This document shows, in pieces, positions 47,606 to 57,209 of a DNA stretch of 64,000 nucleotides; within the stretch, counting starts at the first letter, position 1; every line of letters begins with the position of its first letter. The position numbers and the translations under genes were made by a program. The stretch comes from an uncultured SAR86 cluster bacterium (GTDB lineage: Bacteria > Pseudomonadota > Gammaproteobacteria > Magnimaribacterales > D2472): assembly GCA_943788515.1 (NCBI GenBank), contig CALSQM010000003.1, forward strand, positions 23,228-87,227, in the 5' to 3' direction. Under the pieces are notes generated by a model. That model saw only the letters and a program-made list of their open reading frames with translations, ran no database searches and was not told the DNA's origin.

Positions 47606-50600
47606 GGATATAAAGTCTATTTTGATTATTGGAGCTGGCCCGATAATTATTGGCCAAGCATGTGAGTTTGATTATTCAGGAGCTCAGGCTTGCAAGGCTC
47701 TTAAGGAAGAGGGCTACAGAGTTATATTAGTAAACTCAAACCCAGCAACAATCATGACCGATCCTCTATTGGCAGATGCAACATACATAGAGCCAATTCA
47801 TTGGCAGTCTGTAGAAAAGATAATAGAAAAAGAAAAACCTGATGCAATTCTTCCTACAATGGGAGGCCAAACAGCATTAAACACCGCTCTAAGCTTAGAT
47901 AAAGAGGGAGTATTGGAAAAACATGGAGTTATTTTAATTGGTGCAAATAGAGAAGCTATTGATAAGGCTGAAGATAGGCAGCTTTTTGATGAAACCATGA
48001 ATGGTGTTGGAATTGAAACTCCAAACTCTGGAATAGCTCATTCAATGGAAGATGCACTGGAGGTTCAAGAGCGCATAGGGTTCCCATGTATTATTAGGCC
48101 ATCTTTTACAATGGGGGGAACAGGTGGCGGAATAGCTTACAACATAGATGAATTTAAAGGAATTTGTGAAAAAGGATTGGAATTATCTCCAACTAGTGAA
48201 TTGCTTATCGACGAATCTCTTATAGGTTGGAAAGAGTTTGAAATGGAGGTTGTTCGAGATTGCGAGGACAATTGCATTATAGTTTGCTCAATTGAAAATC
48301 TTGATCCAATGGGCGTTCATACTGGAGACTCTATAACTATAGCTCCAGCTCAAACATTAACTGATAAGGAATATCAGGTAATGAGAAATGCTTCCTTTAA
48401 AATTTTAAGAGAGATTGGTGTTGATACCGGTGGATCCAATGTTCAATTTGCTATTAACCCTGTAAATGGAAAAATGGTTGTGATTGAAATGAATCCAAGG
48501 GTCAGCAGATCTTCTGCGCTTGCGTCAAAGGCTACAGGTTTTCCAATTGCAAAAGTTGCAGCATTATTATCTGTTGGATTCACTCTTGATGAGCTAAAGA
48601 ATGATATAACTGGAGGGCTGACCCCGGCATCGTTCGAACCAAGCATTGATTACATAGTTACAAAAATACCAAAATTTGCATTTGAAAAGTTCCCTCAAGC
48701 AAATACAAGATTAACAACTCAAATGAAATCAGTTGGAGAGGTCATGGCAATTGGCTCAAATTTTCAAGAGTCACTCCAAAAAGCGTTATGCAGCATGGAA
48801 GAAGATCTCAATGGGCTAAATCCAGTTGTAGAAAACTTGCCAGAGAGCTTAGACAAAATTCAATATGAGTTAACTTTCCCCGGACCCCAAAGATTATTTT
48901 ACGTTGCAGATGCTATAAGGTCTGGATGGAGCCTAGAAAAAATTTATAACCTCACTAAAATTGATTACTGGTTTTTAGATCAAATATACGAAATTATAAG
49001 TATTGAAAAAAACTTACAAAATACTTCACTAAATCAGCTAAATAAAAATGAATTAATACATCTAAAAGAAAAAGGGTTTTCTGATTCAAGAATTGCTGAA
49101 ATGATTGGTTCAACTGAAAATGAATTTAGACAAGTAAGAAAAGATTTAGGAGTTATTCCAGTGTTCAGGAGAGTTGATACCTGCGCTGCAGAGTTTGCAA
49201 CCACGACATGTTATATGTACTCAACTTATGGAGATGTTTGTGAAAGCAAACCATCATCAAATAAAAAGATTCTTGTTTTAGGAAGTGGTCCAAATAGAAT
49301 AGGTCAGGGAATAGAGTTCGATTACTGCTGTGTTCATGCATCATTAGCAATGCAAGAAGAGGGGTTCGAATCTATAATGGTTAACTGCAACCCTGAGACA
49401 GTATCAACAGATTATGATGTTTCAAATAGGTTGTATTTTGAACCAATTACTTCCGAAAAAATACTAGATATTATTGATAATGAATCTCCGGAGGGAGTAA
49501 TAATCCAGTTTGGAGGTCAAACCCCTCTTAAACTTGCAGATATCTTATCTGAAAAGGGCATTAAGATTTTTGGTACAGATGTTGATGCTATTGATAAATC
49601 TGAGGACAGGGAACGTTTTCAAGAATTAATTATTAAATTAGGGCTAACTCAGCCTTCAAATGCTACTGTAAAAAATATAGAAGAAGCGTTACATAAAGCA
49701 GATGAAATTGGTTTTCCAATCGTAGTAAGACCATCATACGTTCTCGGTGGAAGAGCAATGCAACTTGTTCATAATACCAAAGAGCTAAAAAAGTATCTCA
49801 CCGAAGCAGTTGAAGTATCAAATAGTAAACCAATTCTTTTAGATAGTTATCTTACCGATGCAATTGAAATTGACGTCGATGTTGTATCAGATGGCACTAA
49901 TATTGAAATTGGTGGAATTCTTCAGCATATAGAACAGGCTGGAATTCATTCTGGAGATTCTGCATGCTCATTGCCTCCATATAGTTTATCTAAAGAAATA
50001 CAAGATGAATTATCTACTCAATCAATACTGATAGCTAAAGAGTTAAATATTATTGGATTAATGAATGTTCAGTTTGCAGTAAAAGATAATGAAATTTATA
50101 TTATTGAAGTAAATCCGAGAGCTTCGAGGACTGTACCTTTTACCTCTAAAGCGATCGGAAGATCATTAGTAAAGATTGCCTCAAAAGCTATGATAGGAAA
50201 GTCACTAATTGACCAAAGGTTTAACAGTAAGCTCCCTGAAGATCTTTTCTTTGTAAAAGAGGCGGTAATGCCTTTTGATAAATTTCCATTAGTTGACCCA
50301 ATTCTAGGGCCTGAAATGAAGTCAACAGGAGAAGTAATGGGTATTGGAGCAACTTTTGGTGAGGCATATGCAAAAGCTCAAAAAGGCGCAAATAAAGTAC
50401 TTCCTAGATCAGGTTCTATATTTGTGAGTGTTAAAGATTCAGATAAGAAATATCTTGATCAGTTAGTCCCACTAATTGTTAGCAACGGGTTTGGCATGAT
50501 TGCAACTGGCGGAACTGCAGAATATATTCAAAAATTAAACTATCCTGTAAAAAGAATAAATAAGGTTATGGAAGGTCGTCCCCATACTGTTGATAGTTTG

Positions 50601-50801
50601 TTAAATAATGAAATAGATATAGTAATCAATACTACAGAGGGAGCTCAATCTATAGAAGACTCAGCAGCAATAAGACAGACAGCATTACGCAATAAAATAT
50701 TTTGTACCACAACTATGTTTGGTGCTTTGGCTGTGATGGAAGCTCTAAAAGGTCAAGAATCTGATTGGACATATTCCACTCTTCAAGAAATCAATAAATA
50801 A
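47592..50801 (+). CDS. carB: Carbamoyl-phosphate synthase large subunit CarB
   Basis: CarB makes carbamoyl phosphate from bicarbonate, ATP and ammonia. I choose the second ATG (47592), which gives [18 protein letters not shown], the family start; the ATG at 47586 adds two residues. The two homologous ATP-grasp halves are evident: the first with [14 protein letters not shown] and the second, after residue 550, with [20 protein letters not shown] and [13 protein letters not shown]. The C-terminal allosteric domain ends the protein. About 1069 residues, as in E. coli. It overlaps carA by 14 bases. Confidence 0.98.
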   Translation: MSKRKDIKSILIIGAGPIIIGQACEFDYSGAQACKALKEEGYRVILVNSNPATIMTDPLLADATYIEPIHWQSVEKIIEKEKPDAILPTMGGQTALNTALSLDKEGVLEKHGVILIGANREAIDKAEDRQLFDETMNGVGIETPNSGIAHSMEDALEVQERIGFPCIIRPSFTMGGTGGGIAYNIDEFKGICEKGLELSPTSELLIDESLIGWKEFEMEVVRDCEDNCIIVCSIENLDPMGVHTGDSITIAPAQTLTDKEYQVMRNASFKILREIGVDTGGSNVQFAINPVNGKMVVIEMNPRVSRSSALASKATGFPIAKVAALLSVGFTLDELKNDITGGLTPASFEPSIDYIVTKIPKFAFEKFPQANTRLTTQMKSVGEVMAIGSNFQESLQKALCSMEEDLNGLNPVVENLPESLDKIQYELTFPGPQRLFYVADAIRSGWSLEKIYNLTKIDYWFLDQIYEIISIEKNLQNTSLNQLNKNELIHLKEKGFSDSRIAEMIGSTENEFRQVRKDLGVIPVFRRVDTCAAEFATTTCYMYSTYGDVCESKPSSNKKILVLGSGPNRIGQGIEFDYCCVHASLAMQEEGFESIMVNCNPETVSTDYDVSNRLYFEPITSEKILDIIDNESPEGVIIQFGGQTPLKLADILSEKGIKIFGTDVDAIDKSEDRERFQELIIKLGLTQPSNATVKNIEEALHKADEIGFPIVVRPSYVLGGRAMQLVHNTKELKKYLTEAVEVSNSKPILLDSYLTDAIEIDVDVVSDGTNIEIGGILQHIEQAGIHSGDSACSLPPYSLSKEIQDELSTQSILIAKELNIIGLMNVQFAVKDNEIYIIEVNPRASRTVPFTSKAIGRSLVKIASKAMIGKSLIDQRFNSKLPEDLFFVKEAVMPFDKFPLVDPILGPEMKSTGEVMGIGATFGEAYAKAQKGANKVLPRSGSIFVSVKDSDKKYLDQLVPLIVSNGFGMIATGGTAEYIQKLNYPVKRINKVMEGRPHTVDSLLNNEIDIVINTTEGAQSIEDSAAIRQTALRNKIFCTTTMFGALAVMEALKGQESDWTYSTLQEINK

Positions 50802-50826
50802 TTTTTATAGTTGCTATAATAATTTG

Positions 50827-51303
50827 ATGAGTAGAGTACCAATGACTAAAAATGGTGAAATAGCCATTAAAGAAACATTATCAAATCTTAAGTTTGTAGA
50901 AAGACCAAAGATATCTGAAGCGATTGCAGAAGCAAGAGCTCATGGTGACTTAAAAGAGAATGCTGAATATCATGCAGCAAAAGAACTTCAGGGCTTGATG
51001 GAAGCAAAAATAAATGAAATGGAAAATGCAATTGCGAATGCTCAAGTGATTGATGTAAAGGAAATTCCTGAAACTGGAAGGGTTATTTTTGGATCTACAA
51101 TAACTCTCTATGATTCAGATAATGAAAAAAAAATTGTATATAAAATAGTTGGTAATTTAGAATCAAATCCAAACAAGGGCATGATATCAATTGATACTCC
51201 GATTGCTCGAGGGCTTGTTGGTAAGTTTATTGATGATGAAGTCTCTGTGCAGACTCCATCCGGGCAGCTTAACTATGAAATTCTGGAAGTAAAGCATATA
51301 TAA
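50827..51303 (+). CDS. greA: Transcription elongation factor GreA
   Basis: GreA rescues backtracked RNA polymerase by promoting transcript cleavage. The 158-residue protein has the N-terminal coiled coil with ISEAIAEARAHGDLKENAEY, whose acidic tip residues D and E enter the polymerase channel, and the C-terminal FKBP-like domain (TPIARGLVGKFIDDEVSVQT). The start ATG at 50827 is preceded by an in-frame TTG I consider unlikely. It follows carB by 25 bases in the standard carB-greA order. Confidence 0.97.
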   Translation: MSRVPMTKNGEIAIKETLSNLKFVERPKISEAIAEARAHGDLKENAEYHAAKELQGLMEAKINEMENAIANAQVIDVKEIPETGRVIFGSTITLYDSDNEKKIVYKIVGNLESNPNKGMISIDTPIARGLVGKFIDDEVSVQTPSGQLNYEILEVKHI

Positions 51304-51305
51304 TA

Positions 51306-51875
51306 ATGCATGCAGATAATTGGGCAATCAAAGCAAAGCAAGATGGTTATAGAACTAGAGCAGTTTACAAGCTAGATGAGATTGTTCAAAAAACTAAAGT
51401 ACTAAAAAAAGCAAAACATATTCTAGATCTTGGTTCTGCTCCTGGAGGATGGTCCCATTATATCAAACAAAAATCTAAAATATCTGAAATCTATGCTATA
51501 GATATTCTTGATATGAATCCTGTTGAAGGGGTACACTTTTTTAAGCAGAGTATCGAACAGATAGATAACATAGAATCAATTAAATCTCTTATGGGCAACT
51601 TTGACCTTGTAATTTCAGATATAGCCCCAAACATAACAGGAATAAGTGCAGTAGACACTGAAAATATATACGAACTAAATGATTTCACTATAAGTACTGC
51701 TAGCAGATACTTAAATCAAAAGAGTGGATCAATGATTATGAAGACTTTTCAAAATAGTAAATTAAAAAGTCTTCGAAAAAAAATGGAACTTTCTTTTAAG
51801 ATAGTTCAAACTTTTAAACCGGCTGCTTCAAAGAAGCAATCGGGTGAAATTTTTCTCTATGGAGCAAATAAATAA
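51306..51875 (+). CDS. rlmE: 23S rRNA 2'-O-ribose methyltransferase RlmE (FtsJ/RrmJ)
   Basis: RlmE methylates U2552 in the A loop of 23S rRNA; in E. coli it is heat-inducible. The SAM site is [16 protein letters not shown]. The catalytic K-D-K-E set is visible: K in [12 protein letters not shown] in [15 protein letters not shown] in SMIMKTFQN and E in [10 protein letters not shown]. The 189 residues start at an ATG 2 bases after greA. The end shares one base with ftsH, the same pair as in E. coli. Confidence 0.97.
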   Translation: MHADNWAIKAKQDGYRTRAVYKLDEIVQKTKVLKKAKHILDLGSAPGGWSHYIKQKSKISEIYAIDILDMNPVEGVHFFKQSIEQIDNIESIKSLMGNFDLVISDIAPNITGISAVDTENIYELNDFTISTASRYLNQKSGSMIMKTFQNSKLKSLRKKMELSFKIVQTFKPAASKKQSGEIFLYGANK

Positions 51876-53782
51876 TGAACAGTATTTTTAGAAATGTTTT
51901 AGTTTGGGTGGTTCTTGGATCTTTATTAATTTATGTTTTCGATAATCTTGAGAATTCAAGTACACGAGAGCAAATTAGTTATAGTCAATTTAAAGAAGAA
52001 ATTTTATCAGATCGAATTGCAAAGATTACATTTGAAGGCGATCAAATGACTATTACTGGTGATAGGTTAGATGGTTCTAAATTTGAAACAGTTCACCCAA
52101 TTTTTAAAAAAGATGACGCTGTAGATAGAGCTATAGCAGAAAATGGAATCATTGCAGTTTATGAAAAAATTGAACAACCATCTATATGGTCACAACTTTT
52201 AGTTGGAGCTTTTCCAATACTTCTTTTATTGGGAATATTTTTCTTTTTTATGAGGCAAATGCAAGGTGGAATGTCTGGTAAAGGCGGTCCTATGTCTTTT
52301 GGAAAGAGTAAAGCAAAACTTATGGAAGGTGGAAAAGTTAAAACAAACTTTGGAGATGTTGCGGGTTGCGAGGAAGCAAAACAAGATGTTCAAGAATTGG
52401 TTGATTTTTTAAGAGACCCCACAAAATTTCAAAAACTTGGTGGTAAAATTCCAAGAGGTGTATTGATGGTTGGTCCTCCAGGAACCGGTAAAACACTTTT
52501 AGCCAGAGCGGTTGCAGGTGAAGCTAAGGTTCCATTTTTTACAATATCAGGGTCTGATTTTGTTGAAATGTTTGTTGGTGTTGGGGCTTCAAGAGTAAGA
52601 GACATGTTTGAACAAGCAAAAAAACAAGCACCTTGTATTGTTTTTATTGATGAAATTGATGCCGTTGGAAGACATAGAGGAACAGGAATGGGTGGAGGTC
52701 ATGATGAAAGAGAGCAAACATTAAATCAACTACTTGTAGAGATGGATGGCTTTGAGGGTAATGATGGTGTTATTGTTATTGCTGCTACAAATAGACCAGA
52801 TGTTCTAGATCCAGCCTTACTAAGGCCTGGTAGATTTGATAGACAGGTTGTTGTAGACCTTCCAGACATAAGAGGAAGGGAAGCAATTTTAAAAGTCCAT
52901 ATGAGAAAAGTGCCTTTAGATTCAGGTGTTGACCCTCTTGTCATTGCTAGAGGGACTCCAGGTTTTTCTGGTGCAGACTTAGCTAATCTTATTAATGAAG
53001 CTGCTTTATTTGCTGCAAGATATTCAGATAAAAAAATTGATCAATCTCATTTAGATTTAGCCAAAGACAAGATAATGATGGGTGCTGAGAGAAAATCAAT
53101 GATTTTGAGTGAAGAACAAAAAAGAATAACTGCCTATCATGAGGCTGGTCATGCAATTGTTGGTAGACTTTGCCCCACACATGATCCAGTTTATAAGGTA
53201 ACTATTATCCCAAGAGGTAGAGCTTTAGGAGTAACAATGTTTTTACCTGAAGAAGATACTTATATGCAAAGCAAAGAATATTTGCTTGGCAGGGTAGCGA
53301 CTTTATTTGGTGGAAGGATAGCTGAAAGTATTATTAATGGGTCGCAAGGAATTACTACCGGCGCATCTAATGATATTGAAGTTGCTACTGGAATTGCTAC
53401 TAATATGGTTACTAAATGGGGTCTATCTGAAGAACTTGGGACGATAAAGTATGGCGAAGATGAAGGAAGTCCCTTCTTGGGTAGATCAGCAGCTTCACCT
53501 TCTCAAACAAGAAGTGAAGAAACTTCTAAATTAATAGACTCTGAAATTAGATTAATAATAGATTCATGTTATGAAAGAGCGGAAAATCTTTTAAAAGAAA
53601 ATCTTGATAAGCTAAATGTTATGGCAGATGCTCTATTAAAATATGAAACTATAGATGCTCCTCAGATAGATGACATTATGGCTGGCGCTCAACCAAGAGA
53701 GCCTAAAGGCTGGTCAGACGATGAACCTAAATCAAATACTAAGAAAAAAACTTCAATAAAAGGAACTGCAGAAGAGTTATAA
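51875..53782 (+). CDS. ftsH: ATP-dependent zinc metalloprotease FtsH
   Basis: FtsH is a membrane-anchored AAA+ protease that controls membrane proteins, LpxC and sigma-32 in E. coli. The 635 residues contain two transmembrane segments (about 5-22 and 105-125), Walker [14 protein letters not shown] and Walker [14 protein letters not shown]. The second region of homology ([20 protein letters not shown]) and the zinc motif [12 protein letters not shown] follow. The gene overlaps rlmE by one base. glmM follows 10 bases later, without the folP gene that separates them in many relatives. Confidence 0.98.
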   Translation: MNSIFRNVLVWVVLGSLLIYVFDNLENSSTREQISYSQFKEEILSDRIAKITFEGDQMTITGDRLDGSKFETVHPIFKKDDAVDRAIAENGIIAVYEKIEQPSIWSQLLVGAFPILLLLGIFFFFMRQMQGGMSGKGGPMSFGKSKAKLMEGGKVKTNFGDVAGCEEAKQDVQELVDFLRDPTKFQKLGGKIPRGVLMVGPPGTGKTLLARAVAGEAKVPFFTISGSDFVEMFVGVGASRVRDMFEQAKKQAPCIVFIDEIDAVGRHRGTGMGGGHDEREQTLNQLLVEMDGFEGNDGVIVIAATNRPDVLDPALLRPGRFDRQVVVDLPDIRGREAILKVHMRKVPLDSGVDPLVIARGTPGFSGADLANLINEAALFAARYSDKKIDQSHLDLAKDKIMMGAERKSMILSEEQKRITAYHEAGHAIVGRLCPTHDPVYKVTIIPRGRALGVTMFLPEEDTYMQSKEYLLGRVATLFGGRIAESIINGSQGITTGASNDIEVATGIATNMVTKWGLSEELGTIKYGEDEGSPFLGRSAASPSQTRSEETSKLIDSEIRLIIDSCYERAENLLKENLDKLNVMADALLKYETIDAPQIDDIMAGAQPREPKGWSDDEPKSNTKKKTSIKGTAEEL

Positions 53783-53792
53783 TCTTTTTCAT

Positions 53793-55115
53793 ATGAACTT
53801 AAAATTTGGCACAGATGGAATTAGGGGTCCTGTAGAGACTTATATAACTCCCGAGGCATGTCTCCGGGTTGGCCATGCTACTGGCATAATCATGAAAGAA
53901 CAGGGATGGAATACTGTCATGATTGGTAAAGATACTCGAGTTTCAGGTTATATGCTTGAATCAGCACTTCAGGCTGGATTTATAGCTGCAGGAGTTAACG
54001 TTAGCTTGTGCGGCCCATTGCCCACACCAGGTATTGCTTATCTAACAAGATCTCTTAGGAAAAAGTTTGGTGTGGTCATAAGCGCTTCTCATAATGACTT
54101 TTTAGATAATGGAATAAAAATATTCAATTCAGATGGTGAAAAATTATCTAGAGAGTTAGAAGTTAAAATTGAAAAAATTCTTAGTGGTGATTTAAAGCCT
54201 GTTAAGACAGAAGATCTTGGTAAGGCATCAAGATTTGATGAAGCTGGAGCAAGATATATTGAATTTTGCAAGTCTACAGTCCCTTCAAATATTTCGTTTT
54301 CATCCTTAAGGATTGTTTTAGATTGTGCAAATGGGGCTTGTTACAAAGTAAGCCCAAGTGTTTTTGCCGAGCTTGGTGCCGAAGTTATACCTTTGGGCAT
54401 CAATCCAGATGGATACAACATTAATGATGGATGCGGTTCTACCCACCCTGAATTAGTTCAAAAAGAAGTTATCAAACAAAGAGCTGATTTTGGAATATCT
54501 TTAGATGGTGATGGCGATAGAGTTATCTTGATAGATAAAGAGGGCAACATTCTTGATGGTGACGATCTTTTATATATATTGGCTTTTTCAAATCCAAATA
54601 GAATAGGCGCTTGGTCTGGAGTTATTGGGACTTTAATGAGTAACTTGGGTCTTGAAGATGGGATTAAGAAACTTGGTTATGATTTTAAAAGAGCTGATGT
54701 CGGCGATAAGTATGTGAGCAAGCTATTGGCAAAAAATGGTTGGCTTCTTGGTGGAGAAACATCTGGTCATATCATATGCAAAGATCTCATAAGCACAGGC
54801 GATGGAACTATCGCAGCTCTTAAAGTTATATCTTCATTACTAATTCTTGAAAAGGATCCTTCTGAAATCTTGGTAAACTATAAAAAAATGCCTCAAATTA
54901 ATCTTGCAGTAAAAGTAGATAATAAGGATATTATCAATGATAAAGACGTCGCAGATTTTATTAAGAGTATTGAGTCTGATATTACTGTTGGAAGAGTGCT
55001 TGTCAGAGCCTCAGGCACTGAAAATAAGATTAGAGTGATGATTGAAGCCCCAGAAGAAAAAGTTGCCAAAAAGTATGCAAAAGATATATCAGCTTTAATA
55101 GAATCCAAACTTTAA
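53793..55115 (+). CDS. glmM: Phosphoglucosamine mutase GlmM
   Basis: GlmM converts glucosamine 6-phosphate to the 1-phosphate for UDP-GlcNAc, the precursor of peptidoglycan and lipid A. The 440 residues have the N-terminal KFGTDGIRG motif and the active-site serine loop VVISASHNDFLDNGIKIF. The metal loop ISLDGDGDRVILID and the sugar-binding LGGETSGHIICKD are also present, as is the phosphate-binding RASGTENKIRVM. It lies between ftsH and tpiA, 3 bases before the latter. Confidence 0.98.
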   Translation: MNLKFGTDGIRGPVETYITPEACLRVGHATGIIMKEQGWNTVMIGKDTRVSGYMLESALQAGFIAAGVNVSLCGPLPTPGIAYLTRSLRKKFGVVISASHNDFLDNGIKIFNSDGEKLSRELEVKIEKILSGDLKPVKTEDLGKASRFDEAGARYIEFCKSTVPSNISFSSLRIVLDCANGACYKVSPSVFAELGAEVIPLGINPDGYNINDGCGSTHPELVQKEVIKQRADFGISLDGDGDRVILIDKEGNILDGDDLLYILAFSNPNRIGAWSGVIGTLMSNLGLEDGIKKLGYDFKRADVGDKYVSKLLAKNGWLLGGETSGHIICKDLISTGDGTIAALKVISSLLILEKDPSEILVNYKKMPQINLAVKVDNKDIINDKDVADFIKSIESDITVGRVLVRASGTENKIRVMIEAPEEKVAKKYAKDISALIESKL

Positions 55116-55118
55116 CTT

Positions 55119-55862
55119 ATGATAATTGCTAATTGGAAAGCCAATGGGAGTTTAGCTGCTAACATTTCTTGGCATAAAAAATTAACTCAAATACTTCCAG
55201 GCAATAATTTTTCAGATATTGGCATAGCTTCGTCCAATATTCATTTTATTCAAATTAAAAAAATATTTGAAAAGTCAAACTTGAAAGTTGGTCTACAAGA
55301 TATTGATTTTAATGGTGGAGCAAGAACTGGTTCTGTATCAGCCTCTATGGCTTCAGATGCTGGATGTAATTTTTCTTTATTAGGCCATTCAGAAAGGAGA
55401 TACCTATTTAATGAGGACAACACTCTTATTAGAACTAAGATTCAGGCTGCCATCAGTAATAGAATAAAGCCGATACTATGTATAGGTGAGTCAGAAGAAT
55501 GCCTAGAAGAAAAAGAAACTAGAGACTTTCTAAAAAGTCAGCTTATTGGTGCACTTTCTGGCGTTGAGCTCAACAAGCATGCTGTTATAGCTTATGAGCC
55601 AATATGGGCAATAGGATCAGGTAACACTCCGGCTCCAAAAGATATAAACTTGATTCACGAATTCATTAAAGATGTTGTACAATCCACATCTGCAAATAAT
55701 ATAGAACCAAAGGTCCTATATGGTGGGAGCGTTAGTCATAAAAACGCAGAAGCTTTTTTTGATGAAAAAAGTATTGATGGTGCATTAGTAGGCGGAGCAT
55801 CTTTAAAAGCTAGCTCATTTGCAGATATTATAAAAATTTATAGAAAGGTAAAAAGAAAATGA
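55119..55862 (+). CDS. tpiA: Triosephosphate isomerase TpiA
   Basis: Interconverts dihydroxyacetone phosphate and glyceraldehyde 3-phosphate. The 247 residues show the catalytic Asn and Lys in IIANWKANGS, His in SLLGHSERRYLF, and Glu in VIAYEPIWAIGSGNTP, plus the phosphate loop VLYGGSVSHKNA. All catalytic residues are present. It overlaps secG by 4 bases and follows glmM closely. The glmM-tpiA-secG order is conserved in Pseudomonas. Confidence 0.98.
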   Translation: MIIANWKANGSLAANISWHKKLTQILPGNNFSDIGIASSNIHFIQIKKIFEKSNLKVGLQDIDFNGGARTGSVSASMASDAGCNFSLLGHSERRYLFNEDNTLIRTKIQAAISNRIKPILCIGESEECLEEKETRDFLKSQLIGALSGVELNKHAVIAYEPIWAIGSGNTPAPKDINLIHEFIKDVVQSTSANNIEPKVLYGGSVSHKNAEAFFDEKSIDGALVGGASLKASSFADIIKIYRKVKRK

Positions 55863-56209
55863 TAATAGTCCTAATAAAAGTAATATGTATAATCTTAGCA
55901 ATTGTAATAATTGCGTTAGTTTTACTACAACAAGGTAAAGGCTCTGATTTAGGATCTGCTTTTGGTGGTGGTTCATCTAATTCAATGTTTGGAGCTCTAG
56001 GTCCATCAAATTTCTTAGGTAAACTTACATACATATTGGTAGCGACTTGGTTAGTATTAACTTTAGCTTTGGCTTATATGTATAAGAATACAAATACTGC
56101 ATCCTCATTTAGTGGTTTGAATCAAGAAGCTACATCTGAGCAAGAGGACTCAGCTGCTCAAGAAAAAGAAGCTGATGAAGATCAAAATAATAATGCCCCC
56201 AAGGATTAA
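55859..56209 (+). CDS. secG: Preprotein translocase subunit SecG
   Basis: SecG assists SecYE in protein export. The 116-residue protein has two membrane segments (about 2-22 and 55-75) joined by GKGSDLGSAFGGGSSNSMFG, the SecG signature. It ends in an acidic, Glu/Gln-rich cytoplasmic tail. The start overlaps the tpiA stop by 4 bases. A 71-base copy of the part coding the second membrane segment follows directly downstream. Confidence 0.96.
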   Translation: MIIVLIKVICIILAIVIIALVLLQQGKGSDLGSAFGGGSSNSMFGALGPSNFLGKLTYILVATWLVLTLALAYMYKNTNTASSFSGLNQEATSEQEDSAAQEKEADEDQNNNAPKD

Positions 56210-56218
56210 ATAAAAATT

Positions 56219-56400
56219 TCAAATTTCTTAGGTAGACTTTCATACATATTGGTAGCGACTTGGTTAGTATTAACTTTAGTTTTGGCTTATTTAGCTTTGG
56301 CTTAATGAATAAAAATCAGAATTAAACAGAAATAATTGATATTCCTGATCAAGAAGCTTCTGTTTTTGAGGTTCCAACAGACGAAGTTTCTGTCGAATAA
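56219..56400 (+). pseudogene. Partial duplicate of secG (3' fragment)
   Basis: Bases 56219-56289 match secG bases 56006-56076 with 3 differences in 71. They would encode SNFLGRLSYILVATWLVLTL with a short extension ending at a stop (56303-56305). The part beyond 56305 keeps an acidic reading frame (IPDQEASVFEVPTDEVSVE, stop 56398-56400) that resembles a SecG tail in composition only. There is no start codon context. I read it as a decayed tandem copy of the secG 3' part. Confidence 0.75.
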
Positions 56401-56411
56401 ATAATAAATAT

Positions 56412-56498
56412 TGGTGCCGAAAGCGGGACTTGAACCCGCACGAGCTTTCGCTCACTAACCCCTCAAGCTAGCGTGTCTACCAATTCCACCACTTCGGC
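56412..56498 (-). tRNA. tRNA-Leu (GAG)
   Basis: An 87-base class II tRNA on the minus strand starting GCCGAAGTGGTGGAATTGGT, with encoded CCA (complement of 56412-56414). The anticodon loop TTGAGGG gives anticodon GAG, flanked by the stem CTAGC/GTTAG. The long variable arm typical of leucine is GAGCGAAAGCTC. The same tRNA-Leu(GAG) precedes the metY-rimP operon in E. coli, but there it is on the same strand; here it is opposite. Confidence 0.96.
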
Positions 56499-56513
56499 TA
56501 ATATTTTTTCAAG

Positions 56514-56519
56514 ATTATA
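56514..56519 (-). promoter_or_regulatory. Candidate -10 box of tRNA-Leu
   Basis: A perfect TATAAT lies on the minus strand 15 bases before the tRNA 5' end. The region around the -35 position is A/T only, with no good hexamer. Confidence 0.5.
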
Positions 56520-56555
56520 ACAAGATATTTTTTAAATATTAAAAAAATATTACAC

Positions 56556-56585
56556 TTGACCAAACACACCTAATTTCATTACACT
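56556..56585 (+). promoter_or_regulatory. Sigma-70-type promoter of tRNA-fMet
   Basis: TTGACC (56556-56561) and TACACT (56580-56585) are 18 bases apart, 15 bases before the tRNA-fMet 5' end. It may also serve the rimP-nusA-infB operon by readthrough. Confidence 0.65.
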
Positions 56586-56600
56586 TCACACTCGCTGCGT

Positions 56601-56677
<77 letters not shown>

Positions 56678-56696
56678 CGTAATATATTTTTTTTGT

Positions 56697-56716
56697 GGGG
56701 CATATGCCCTTTTTTT
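56697..56716 (+). terminator. Rho-independent terminator after tRNA-fMet
   Basis: The palindrome GGGCATATGCCC (stem GGGC/GCCC with an ATAT loop; GGGG at the left edge) is followed by seven T (56710-56716). It lies between metY and rimP, where E. coli also has terminators that are partly read through. Confidence 0.7.
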
Positions 56717-56726
56717 GTGTAAAAAA

Positions 56727-57209
56727 ATGGTTAAAGATGAAATAGAGATAATTGTTAAGCCTGTCATAAACAGACATAATTGTTTCCTGTGGGGTATTGA
56801 AATTTTAAGAGGTAAGAGAAGGCCTACTTTAAGAATATATTTAGATTCAGATGAAGGTGCAAATATTGAAGACTGTGAGAATGTATCGAGAGATCTTAAT
56901 TATGAAATAGATTTAGACTCTTCTCTTGGAGAAGATTATGTATTAGAAGTATCTACTCCTGGTATTGAAAGAAGATTTTTTAAACAGAGTCAACTTCTAG
57001 AATTTTTAGGGGAAGATCTCAAGGTTAAATTAAGAGAACCTTTGGATGGTATTAAGAATATTAACGGAACGCTTGTAGATTGTAATGAAGAATTTTTTCT
57101 TATAGAGTCAGACAAGCTTGAATATAAATTAGATTTTAGTGATATAGATATATGTCGATTAGATCCAAATTTTGATAAATTGATGAAGGAAAGTGGTTAT
57201 GCAAAGTAA
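56727..57209 (+). CDS. rimP: Ribosome maturation factor RimP
   Basis: RimP helps assemble the 30S subunit. The ATG at 56727 is the likely start (MVKDEIEIIVKPVI); an in-frame TTG at 56715 lies inside the terminator T tract and is improbable. The 160 residues have RRPTLRIYLDSDEGANIEDC and YVLEVSTPGIERRFF, the family signatures. The gene overlaps nusA by 11 bases. The rimP-nusA-infB-rbfA-truB-rpsO-pnp order follows without interruption. Confidence 0.95.
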   Translation: MVKDEIEIIVKPVINRHNCFLWGIEILRGKRRPTLRIYLDSDEGANIEDCENVSRDLNYEIDLDSSLGEDYVLEVSTPGIERRFFKQSQLLEFLGEDLKVKLREPLDGIKNINGTLVDCNEEFFLIESDKLEYKLDFSDIDICRLDPNFDKLMKESGYAK

